From NCBI RefSeq assembly GCF_002532075.1, contig NZ_LYXE01000140.1, positions 1 to 33,673 of the forward strand: DNA of 33,673 bases. Direction: 5' to 3'. This DNA is from Candidatus Chloroploca asiatica. Its GTDB lineage: Bacteria; Chloroflexota; Chloroflexia; Chloroflexales; Chloroflexaceae. Position numbers and translations under genes: made by a program. Numbering within the stretch: position 1 is the stretch's first letter; each line of letters begins with the position of its first letter. Under the pieces are notes generated by a model. The model had not been told where the DNA came from, made no database searches, and worked only from the letters and a program-made list of their open reading frames with translations. This document shows positions 23,195-30,352 of this stretch, piece by piece.

Positions 23195-24138
23195 CTATTC
23201 CTCCTTTGTTCTGCTGGGCTCACGCGTCTGCCACTCGCCCTGCTGCTGAATGAGCTTGGCCACCAGCCCCGTCCAGCCGGTCTGGTGGCTGGCACCCACC
23301 CCACGCCCCGTGTCGCCGTGAAAGTATTCGTAGAAGAGCAGTGCATCACGCCAGTGCGGGTCGTGCTGGAAGACCGCGTGGTCGCCGAAGACGGGCCGTC
23401 GCCCGTCCGCGCCTCGTCGGAAGATTCCGATCAGGCGCTGCGCGAGATCATCGGCGATCTGGCGGAGCGTATGCAACTGCCCCGACCCGGTCGGGTGCTC
23501 GACCAGGAAGTCGTCACCGTAGTAGTGGTGGAACTGCTGGAGCGCCTCGATCAGCAGGTAGTTCACCGGGAACCAGATTGGCCCGCGCCAGTTCGAGTTG
23601 CCACCGAACAGCCCGCTGTCCGACTCGCCCGGCAGGTAGCGCACTTCCAGCGTGTCGCCGTTGACATGAAACCGGTAGGGCTGCGCCAGGTGAGCGCGTG
23701 AGAGCGCACGTACGCCGTACGCGCTTAGGAACTCGGCCTCGTCGAGCATGCGCCGCAGCACGCGCTTCATGCGCTGGCCTCGGCAGAGCGCTAACATGCG
23801 CCGCTTGCCTAGCCCCGGTTCTTGCCAGCGCGAGACCAGCGCCGCCAGATCGGGCCGGTGCGCCAGGAACCATTCCATGCGCACGCGGAACTCGGGCAAC
23901 TGGACGAGCAGCGCCGGCTCGATCGTTGTTACTGCGAAGAGCGGGATCAGCCCAACCATCGAGCAGATCTTCAGCGGTGTGGTGCGACCGTCGGGCGTGT
24001 GCAGTACAAAGAGGCCCAGGCATCGCCGTCGGGGCTGTAGTCCTCGCGCACCGTGCCCCAGGCCCGTTCGGCCAGATACGGCCCCCAGTGCTTCCAGGCA
24101 TCGCCGTCGGTGGTGAGGCGCTCGTGTTCAATCGTCAT
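23195..24138 (-). pseudogene. MGH1-type (GH63-like) glucosidase reduced to its two ends
   Basis: The first ~38 residues from the ATG at 24138 ([20 protein letters not shown], then SPDGDAW) are the conserved start of a roughly 880-aa glucosidase family with an (alpha/alpha)6 MGH1/GH63-type catalytic domain. After about 24020 that frame soon stops. In another frame the DNA resumes with [20 protein letters not shown] and runs to the family C-terminus (LFGGNSNWRGPIWFPVNYLL, FYEYFHGDTGRG, ASHQTGWTGLVAKLIQ). About 580 internal residues are missing and the joint is out of frame, so no functional enzyme is made unless the C-terminal part is translated alone from 23959. The gene starts 16 bp after the SDR stop, with GAGGAG as ribosome binding site, so it was the second gene of that operon. 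It probably acted on a small glucoside or compatible-solute-like substrate. Confidence 0.8.
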
Positions 24139-24154
24139 CGGGACTCCTCGTGGG

Positions 24155-24976
24155 CTACTCACTTGACCAGGCGCTGCGAAAGTCGGGGAACAGGGTCAGG
24201 CCACCATCGACAAAGAGGGTCTGCCCAGTGATGTAGGCCGCCTCGTCGGAACAGAGGAAGACCGTCACCGCAGCCATCTCCTCGGCCGTGCCGGCGCGGC
24301 CTAGCGGGATGTGGCCCTCAACCTGGGCGCGCTTCTCTGGGTCGTCGATCCAGGCCTGGTTCATCGGCGTGACCGTCGCGCCCGGCCCGACGCCATTGAC
24401 CCTGATGCCGCGCCCGGCGTACTCCAGCGCCAGCGAGCGGGTCAGGTTCTGCATGGCGCCTTTGCTCATCGCATAGCTGAGGAAGCGCGGCTTGGGGATG
24501 AGTTGATGCACACTGGACATATTGATGATCACGCCGGGCTTACGTTCCGCCAGAAAGTGACGGATCGCCTCGCGTGCGCAGAGGAACGCGCCGCGCGCAT
24601 TGACGGTCATCACGCGGTCGTACTGCTCAACCGTCAGTTCGTGCGAGTCGGCAGCGCTCTGGATGCCGGCATTGTTGATCAGGATGTCGAGCCCACCCAA
24701 CTCGCGCACCGTGGTCTCCATCATCGTGCGAATGTCGTCCTCTTTGGCTACGTCGGCCTGGACCAGAATGTGGCGAGCCCCAGCGGTCTCGATCTGGCGG
24801 CCACATTCTTCGATCGCCGCATAGATCTGCGCGTGGGTCGCCTCGGCCTCCTCTTCACCCTTGCGATAGTTGATCGCCACATTCGCGCCCTCCAGCCCGA
24901 AGCGCACCGCAATCGCCTGGCCGATGCCCGAGCTCCCCCCGGTCACCAGCACATTCTTGTCGCGAATCCCGTTCAT
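24155..24976 (-). CDS. SDR-family glucose 1-dehydrogenase-like oxidoreductase
   Basis: This is a 273-aa classical short-chain dehydrogenase. The Rossmann cofactor motif is TGGSSGIG (residues 12-19), the NNAG motif is in [10 protein letters not shown], the catalytic serine is in INMSSVHQ, and the Y168xxxK172 pair is in SYAMSKG. The C-terminal [21 protein letters not shown] and [11 protein letters not shown] are typical of glucose 1-dehydrogenase-like SDRs that oxidise sugars or polyols with NAD(P). INYRK after strand 2 suggests NADP preference. The start at 24976 is set by AAGGAGAA about seven bases upstream; the frame is open to 25012 without support. It is the first gene of an operon with the (now broken) glucosidase, 16 bp apart. 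That pairing suggests release of glucose followed by its oxidation. Confidence 0.93.
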   Translation of the reverse strand: MNGIRDKNVLVTGGSSGIGQAIAVRFGLEGANVAINYRKGEEEAEATHAQIYAAIEECGRQIETAGARHILVQADVAKEDDIRTMMETTVRELGGLDILINNAGIQSAADSHELTVEQYDRVMTVNARGAFLCAREAIRHFLAERKPGVIINMSSVHQLIPKPRFLSYAMSKGAMQNLTRSLALEYAGRGIRVNGVGPGATVTPMNQAWIDDPEKRAQVEGHIPLGRAGTAEEMAAVTVFLCSDEAAYITGQTLFVDGGLTLFPDFRSAWSSE

Positions 24977-25131
24977 ATGGTTCTCCTTCTTGGCCAATAA
25001 TCCCGCAGGCAACTCCGCCCACCGTGAAGCGGTCGAGAGCGGGGTGGTCGCAAGCCCAACTACTGCCTCAGTAATGACTAGAGGGCTGCTAGGCTAGCTA
25101 TTTAGGGTAGGCGGACACCCGCATGGGCATT

Positions 25132-25358
25132 CATCATGACATCGCCGACCAGGAGCGCGACGAGCAAGAGTGCGACGAGTTGCAACAAGCAGGTGCTTGC
25201 CATCCAAGCGGCCAGTCTTCAAGAGCGGTCGGGACCGAATCATGCCGGTCTCGCGCCATATGATCGCGCTGCCGCTGATCGGCACAGTTGACAGTCGGCG
25301 GGTGCAGTTTACCATAGAGCTCATGGTCGAAGCGGTCGAGCGGCGCGACTACCGCTAG
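25132..25358 (+). pseudogene. rsbR-type STAS domain remnant, frameshifted
   Basis: Three successive frames each give a piece of an RsbR-like stressosome protein. DIADQERDEQECDELQQ (about 25138-25188) resembles the linker helix. QVLAIQAASLQERSGP (about 25190-25237) continues it in a second frame. MPVSRHMIALPLIGTVDSRR followed by TIELMVEAVERR (25242-25358) is the first strand and helix of the STAS domain in a third frame. A TAG at 25356 ends it, before the DxSG-type phosphorylation loop. It has two frameshifts and lacks both ends, so it is a pseudogene. It lies just upstream of the SDR-glucosidase operon on the opposite strand, consistent with a former general-stress locus. Confidence 0.65.
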
Positions 25359-25459
25359 TCGTGCCGTTGGGCATACACGACCGCACTGCGCGAGTTGACC
25401 AGCGCGAAGATCGCCCAGCGCGTGGCCCGGTGCGAGCTATAGATATATCAGACTGAATC

Positions 25460-25488
25460 TCGACAACAGCACCTAAAACATGTATCAT
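25460..25488 (+). promoter_or_regulatory. Candidate promoter of the pRiA4b/SWIM operon
   Basis: TCGACA (25460-25465) and TATCAT (25483-25488) are separated by exactly 17 bp, each differing from the sigma70 consensus by one and two bases respectively. Transcription would start near 25495 and leave a leader of about 200 nt. No better promoter is seen closer to the gene. Confidence 0.5.
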
Positions 25489-25692
25489 CTGGGTAGTTCG
25501 GTCAACCTTTGTGAGCGACTAGGGGCATTTGCCATGGAGCCAACGTTGCGAGATCTCGGGGGACAACCGCAGCACCTGATGGCGGCATGCACTTTCAGGT
25601 GACTCAGAATCATTGGAAATACTTTACAGATTCATGCCGCCTCAGACTCTCTTGCTGCGGCGCGACTCTGCACTATGTGAAAGGGCAACGCG
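25489..25692 (+). other. Long leader with a possible small ORF and hairpin
   Basis: The 200-nt leader of the operon contains a 22-codon frame (ATG 25534 to TGA 25602) without a good ribosome binding site. It also has a perfect 9-bp inverted repeat, GGCGGCATG (25581-25589) and CATGCCGCC (25633-25641), with a 43-base loop. The frame ends inside the hairpin loop. This geometry could allow translation-dependent control, but no known riboswitch is recognised. Confidence 0.3.
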
Positions 25693-26901
25693 ATGGGTGA
25701 GGAAGACCACCCTCTGGAGGATTGGCTCTTTATCAGCGCACGGGTGCCTCCCGGCAACCTTGATCAGCACTTCCTGCGTTTAGTTCGCACATCGCTTGAC
25801 CAGCTAGAGAAGGCTTTGGCTGGTGAAGCTGGCAGCAAGCAACGCTTCAGCGATCTGCTGCCGCCTTTCTCCGAGCTAACCCCGCTGACCTTGCCGCCCT
25901 CTGAGCGCGAGCGTGCTCAGCAGCTCGCCGTCCAGCTCGCGAAGCGCGGCACCAGGGACGCGGCGAGGGCCGAGGCGTTTCTGCTCAATGCGATCGGCTT
26001 CACCCAGGCCACCGAGTCTCTTCCCTTCTGGCAGGCGCTGCTCGACCTGAAACGCTCGCGCGACAGCTTCGCTCCGCGCAGGCGACAATTCGCCGTGGGG
26101 GCCCTGGCCCTGCTCGCGATCAGGCAGGCGAGCCCGGCCGCGTACGCCGCACTTGACGCCGCGCTCCAGCACACGAATGAGCAGGTGCGCGCCCAGGCTG
26201 CCTACTACCTCGGCAGCGCCTACACCATCCCTAGGCGTCCGCTCCCCGAGCATGTTTTGGTTGCGCTCAATGCCTGCGCATCCAACGACCCCGCCTTCGA
26301 GGTGCGCTACCAGGCCCGCATGACTCTGCGCTACGTTGGGGTGCCAGCCCCGCTCGATCGTCCTGGTGGCGTCTACCTGTTCAGGGTGCAGCTCAGAGAC
26401 GACCGTTCGGGCGCGACGCGCACCATCGCTCTGCGCCCTGAGCAGACCCTCGAGGATCTGCACTTCGCGATCCAGGACGCCTTTGCGTGGGACGCCGACC
26501 ACCTCTATAGCTTCTTCCTGCGTGGGAAGGAGTTCGACGCCGCCTACGAGATCTCCGGCCCCGATGGCGACCCCTTCGCGGGTGCGCTCTTTGGGGAGGA
26601 TCTGCAGCTGATCACGGGTGAGGAAGCTGCAGGCGTAGAGGATGATGAGGACGTTGAGCCCCTGGATGCCACCACCGCTGTGCTCGGTCAGTTGGGCCTG
26701 CGCGTCGGCCATACGCTGCTCTACTACTTCGACTACGGCGACGACCACAAGTTTGATGTCAGGCTCGTGACGATCCAGCCGCAGGCTGAGCCGGGCGACT
26801 ATCCGCGTCTGGTCGAGTCAACGGGGGACGCGCCGCCCCAGTACTACGGCGACGAAGATGAGGATGATGAGGATGATGAGGACTGGGAGGAAGAGATATG
26901 A
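25693..26901 (+). CDS. Plasmid pRiA4b ORF-3-like family protein with N-terminal helical repeats
   Basis: This is a 402-aa protein of unknown function. Residues about 70-215 are all-helical and HEAT-like (FAVGALALLAIRQASPAAY, then EQVRAQAAYYLGSAY, then FEVRYQARMTLRYVG). Residues about 226-380 match the pRiA4b ORF-3-like (PF07929-type) fold: VYLFRVQLRDD, LEDLHFAIQDAFAWDADHLY, FFLRGKEF and the diagnostic LLYYFDYGDDHKFDV. The C-terminus (383-402) is almost entirely Asp/Glu. The fold is often found near mobile elements, but its biochemical role is not established. The ATG at 25693 is preceded by a modest AAAGGG. The stop overlaps the next gene's start in an ATGA, which makes the two genes translationally coupled. 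GC and codon use look normal for the window and the gene shows no damage. Confidence 0.85.
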   Translation: MGEEDHPLEDWLFISARVPPGNLDQHFLRLVRTSLDQLEKALAGEAGSKQRFSDLLPPFSELTPLTLPPSERERAQQLAVQLAKRGTRDAARAEAFLLNAIGFTQATESLPFWQALLDLKRSRDSFAPRRRQFAVGALALLAIRQASPAAYAALDAALQHTNEQVRAQAAYYLGSAYTIPRRPLPEHVLVALNACASNDPAFEVRYQARMTLRYVGVPAPLDRPGGVYLFRVQLRDDRSGATRTIALRPEQTLEDLHFAIQDAFAWDADHLYSFFLRGKEFDAAYEISGPDGDPFAGALFGEDLQLITGEEAAGVEDDEDVEPLDATTAVLGQLGLRVGHTLLYYFDYGDDHKFDVRLVTIQPQAEPGDYPRLVESTGDAPPQYYGDEDEDDEDDEDWEEEI

Positions 26902-28802
26902 CGATCATCCCGGGCCTCAGCGAGCAGGTGATCCGCCGACACGCCGCAGGCGAAATGTTCAGTCGCGGTGAGGACTACGTTCGCGAGGGCATGGTCGCTG
27001 GCCTGACGCTACATGAGGGCGTCCTGGAGGCGCTGGTGCATGGCAGCCAGTACGACCCCTACCGCGTGCGCGTCACCTTCGACGCCGGGGGCCTGGTTGC
27101 GGCGACCTGCACCTGCCCCGCTGCAGCGCACGCATGGTGCAAGCATATGGTCGCCGCTCTGCTCGTCGCGCTCCGGCAGCCCGAGTCCGTCCAGGTCGCG
27201 CCGCCCCTTGCGGCGCTGCTGGAGACCCTCGACCGCGAGCAGCTCATGGGCCTGCTGCTGCGCATGGTCGCACGCCAGCCCGACCTTGCCGATATGCTTG
27301 CGGGAGAGGTTGCGGCCAAGCAGTCCGCCACGCCACCGCGCGCTGCTCCGGCGCGCCCGCCCATAGACGTCGGCCCGATCCAGCGCCAGGTGCGCACGCT
27401 GCTTCGCGCATCGTACCGTGATTATAACGACTACTATGACGATGGCCCATCCAGCATGATCACCGAGGGTATGGGCGACATCCTCAACCAAATACGCGGC
27501 TTTGTCGAGGGCGGCGACAGCGCCAACGCCCTGAGCCTACTTCAGGCGATCACCGAGGAGTGTCGCGCGGGCCAGCATGCCTTCGACGACTCTTACGACA
27601 CCCTTGACCCCGTCTTCGACAACCTGGGCGAGCTCTGGGCCGAGGCACTGCTCGTAGCAGATCTGCGCCTCGATGAGCTGGAGGAGTGGGCCGAACAGAT
27701 CGCGGAGTGGGCTGACGATACGGCGGACTATGGGAACGACCATGGCCTGCGGCTGGCGATGAAGGCCGCCCTGGAGGGTTGGCACGACCCGTTGATCGTC
27801 CGCGCCCTGCGCGGCGAGCCGGTGCTCACCCCTGCGCCGCGTGTGGTCGAGGTGGGCGAGCGTGAGGCGTCGGAAGCGGACGAGGGCTCGGACGGCGATG
27901 ACGACGATGAGAACGAGAGCTTGGACGACAAGGATGAGGAGTGGGACGAGGCACCGCTCACCACGGTGCGAGCGTCGGCGACCGCCCCGCGTCCCAAGCT
28001 GGCCCTGATCCGGCTGCGCATCCTGGAGCGCCAGGGTCGCCTGGAAGACTACCTCAACCTCGCCGCAGCCTACGAACTGCATCGCGAGCGTGCCCTGATG
28101 CTGGCCCACCTGGGCAGGGCGGAGGAGGCTGTCACGGCGGGCATCGCGACCCTTGCCAGCGCCGCGGATGCCCTGGCGCTCGCCATGGCCCTGCGCGAGG
28201 GCGGCGCGCTCGACGCGGCACTTCGGGTCGCCGAGCATGGCCTGGGTCTGGATGGGCTGCGGGGCGCTCTGGGCGACTGGCTGGCCTCGTTCGCGCCTGG
28301 ACTTGGCCGACCTGACCTGGCCCTGCGTGCGGCAGAGGTGGCCTGCGCCAGCGAGCCGAGCATGGCACGCTACCTGGCCGCCCGCGAGCTCGCCGGCGAG
28401 GGCTGGCCCAAGTTGCGCGCGCGGCTGCTCGACCAGCTGCGCAAGGGCGCCGGGGGCTGGATAGGCTCCCGCGCCCAGGCCGAGATCTTCCTGCACGAGG
28501 GTCTGATTGATGATGCGATCAAGGTGGCCGAGCGAAACAGCTACGGCGTGCTGGAGCTGGTGATGGACGCGGCGATCACCACCCGACCCCAGTGGGTGAT
28601 CAAGAAGGCCATCGCCCAGGCTGTGCCAATTATGAACGGCGGGAAGGCTCAGCACTACGACCGGGCGGTGAACTGGCTGCGCCGGGCCCGCGATGCCTAC
28701 CACGCCGCAGGCCAGGCAGACGCCTGGGAGCGCTACCTGGCGGAGGTGCGGGCGATCCACGGGCGCAAGTACAAGCTCATGGGGCTGCTCAAGGAGCTGT
28801 GA
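26898..28802 (+). CDS. SWIM zinc-finger protein
   Basis: This is a 634-aa protein whose N-terminal 90 residues carry a SWIM zinc finger: C71-x-C73-x7-C81-x-H83 within CTCPAAAHAWCKHMVA, preceded by the usual FSRGEDYVREGMV and YRVRVTF strands. SWIM fingers bind DNA or protein. The rest is mainly helical: a region around 170-290 rich in Asp and Glu, a central acidic run (DEGSDGDDDDENES and on to about residue 353) and from about 365 to 600 TPR-like or alpha-solenoid pairs (LRILERQGRLEDYLNLAAAY, then MLAHLGRAEEAV). It begins inside the last codon of the pRiA4b-like gene (ATGA overlap), so the products are likely made in fixed ratio and may form a complex. No nuclease, helicase or transposase motif is visible. 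Confidence 0.87.
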   Translation: MTIIPGLSEQVIRRHAAGEMFSRGEDYVREGMVAGLTLHEGVLEALVHGSQYDPYRVRVTFDAGGLVAATCTCPAAAHAWCKHMVAALLVALRQPESVQVAPPLAALLETLDREQLMGLLLRMVARQPDLADMLAGEVAAKQSATPPRAAPARPPIDVGPIQRQVRTLLRASYRDYNDYYDDGPSSMITEGMGDILNQIRGFVEGGDSANALSLLQAITEECRAGQHAFDDSYDTLDPVFDNLGELWAEALLVADLRLDELEEWAEQIAEWADDTADYGNDHGLRLAMKAALEGWHDPLIVRALRGEPVLTPAPRVVEVGEREASEADEGSDGDDDDENESLDDKDEEWDEAPLTTVRASATAPRPKLALIRLRILERQGRLEDYLNLAAAYELHRERALMLAHLGRAEEAVTAGIATLASAADALALAMALREGGALDAALRVAEHGLGLDGLRGALGDWLASFAPGLGRPDLALRAAEVACASEPSMARYLAARELAGEGWPKLRARLLDQLRKGAGGWIGSRAQAEIFLHEGLIDDAIKVAERNSYGVLELVMDAAITTRPQWVIKKAIAQAVPIMNGGKAQHYDRAVNWLRRARDAYHAAGQADAWERYLAEVRAIHGRKYKLMGLLKEL

Positions 28803-28872
28803 TCACAGCCTCGTCCGGCTATGCGACAATATCACCAGCATAGGTACCAAGAAAGCGTGACGGCTCCCAGGG

Positions 28873-29112
28873 CTGACCGAAATCGTTGCGTGTGCGCAGT
28901 ACGGGCATCCGATGGTGTACCAGCCGGGCGACAGCACGGTGCGCACGCACCATTACTACCACTGTAGTCGGCGGATCAACTGGCGCGATTGTCCCGCTCG
29001 TATGGTCTGGATCGACGCCGTTGATGCGCAGATGCTTCAGGTGGTGAAGGCCCTCGCCTTGCCGGAGGACTAGAAGCGCGAGATTCTGGCCCAGGCCGAG
29101 GCCTTGCCTTAA
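28873..29112 (+). pseudogene. Serine recombinase zinc-ribbon remnant with an in-frame amber codon
   Basis: One frame reads LTEIVACAQYGHPM, then HHYYHCSRRINWRDCPARMVW and LQVVKALALPED, the recombinase zinc beta ribbon and following helix of large serine recombinases. The second ribbon cysteine is tyrosine (CAQY instead of CxxC). A TAG at 29071-29073 stands where the family has tryptophan (LPEDW). Coding resumes as KREILAQAEALP to a TAA at 29110. The catalytic and recombinase domains are absent. With the fragment at 7175-7756 it shows that this recombinase family has been active here twice or that a locus was rearranged. Confidence 0.7.
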
Positions 29113-29194
29113 CGGATGCCTTGCTTCTATGGTGGGCGTTCTGAGCGAAAAGCGCGGGGAACCCCGAACCTTGTGGTAGAAACGAAGCTCAGGG

Positions 29195-30166
29195 TCAAAA
29201 TATCGTAAGAACGACTTTCCCACGGCCGCGCCCCGCCGCACGGTAGCGCAGCGCCTCTGGCAGTTCACGCAGGGGAAAGCAGCGATCGATTACGGGTACG
29301 ACCTCGCCGGATTCAAGCAACCCGCCGACGAACGTCAGATCCTGCTGGCTCGGCTGGGCAAGCACGTTGCGGATGCTGACACCCCAGGTGAGCGATAGCG
29401 ACGGCCCGAGCAATGTCGCGGTGAGGATCGTCCGGATCGCGCCGCCGACCACCACACAGCGCCCTCCAGAGCGTAAGGCCCGCCGGTACGCCGCGAGCGG
29501 GCGGTTGCCGTTCACCACCAGGATCAGGTCGTAGCGCTGGTCGCTCTGGGTAAAGTCCTCCTGCGTATAGTCAATGACATGGTCAGCACCGAGCGAACGA
29601 GCCAGTTCGACATTCTTCGTACTGCATACGGCCGTTACGGTGGCCCCAAACGACCGGGCAAGTTGCACGGCAAACGTGCCCACGCCACCCGATGCGCCGT
29701 GGATTAGCACCTGCTGGCCTGCCGCGATCTCTCCCCTGGCCCGCAGCGCCTGCAGTGCGGTGACCGCCGCTAAGGGCACGGCAGCGGCCTGCGCGAAGCT
29801 GAGCCGCGTCGGTTTCAGCGCTAACACACCCGCTGGGGCGCAGACGTACTCGGCGAACCCGCCAAAGCCACACCCTGACAGGTCGCCATACACGGCGTCA
29901 CCCGGTTGAAACTGCGTGACACGGCTGCCAACCGCCGCAACCGTGCCGGCAATGTCGGCACCGAGAATGGGATGTTTCGGCCTGCGCAGCCCTGAGAATA
30001 GCCGCGCTATGGCCGGCTCGCCTTTTAAAAGGTAGGCATCGGCCGCGTTGAGCGAGGTCGCATGCACCTGAATCAGCACATCGTCGTGGCCAGGGGTGGG
30101 TTTCGCCACGGTTTCGAGCCGCAGCACCTCCGGTTCCCCGTAGCGCCGGTAGCACATCGCTTGCAT
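29195..30166 (-). CDS. MDR-superfamily NAD(P)H quinone oxidoreductase-like dehydrogenase
   Basis: This is a 323-aa medium-chain dehydrogenase/reductase. The N-terminal GroES-like domain reads MQAMCYRRYGEPEVLRLE and VHATSLNAADAYLLKG (the NxxD motif of quinone reductases), followed by GADIAGTVAAVG. The Rossmann domain has the NAD(P)H motif HGASGGVGTFAVQLA (about 150-165). Zinc ligands of alcohol dehydrogenases are not evident, which fits the zinc-independent quinone oxidoreductase class. The C-terminal GRGRGKVVLTIF is typical. It likely reduces quinones or enones using NADPH. An AAGGA lies nine bases before the ATG. The 186-bp upstream region carries copy 2 of the composite palindrome, and the LuxR regulator gene lies upstream in the same direction. 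The gene may therefore be read from its own controlled promoter. Confidence 0.92.
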   Translation of the reverse strand: MQAMCYRRYGEPEVLRLETVAKPTPGHDDVLIQVHATSLNAADAYLLKGEPAIARLFSGLRRPKHPILGADIAGTVAAVGSRVTQFQPGDAVYGDLSGCGFGGFAEYVCAPAGVLALKPTRLSFAQAAAVPLAAVTALQALRARGEIAAGQQVLIHGASGGVGTFAVQLARSFGATVTAVCSTKNVELARSLGADHVIDYTQEDFTQSDQRYDLILVVNGNRPLAAYRRALRSGGRCVVVGGAIRTILTATLLGPSLSLTWGVSIRNVLAQPSQQDLTFVGGLLESGEVVPVIDRCFPLRELPEALRYRAAGRGRGKVVLTIF

Positions 30167-30238
30167 TACATATCCTTATCATCATGAGTGGGCACTTGTA
30201 CACATGGATCTACGATAACAGCCGATCGCCTTGTTGTC

Positions 30239-30268
30239 GTACCACCGAAGTGGTATCTGGTGGGGTAT
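30239..30268. repeat. Composite palindrome element, copy 2
   Basis: TACCACCGAAGTGGTAT (30240-30256) is followed by CTGGT and then GGGGTAT (30262-30268). Aligned with copy 1 (7863-7891) it matches at 24 of 29 positions with no gap; the changes fall in the palindrome centre and the spacer, not in the half-sites. It lies 73 bp upstream of the oxidoreductase start and 84 bp beyond the LuxR regulator stop. Confidence 0.75.
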
Positions 30269-30352
30269 TTGATCAATGCGCAAGCCGTTTGCGCGCAATG
30301 TGTGCTTACGCGGCGCTCGCGGGGTGCGTAGCGCTGGGCAGTAGCAAGTGCG

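Noticed and set aside
27537-28760. Minus-strand frame of 407 aa opposite the SWIM gene
   Set aside because: Antisense shadow; the plus-strand protein has a real zinc-finger motif and translational coupling.
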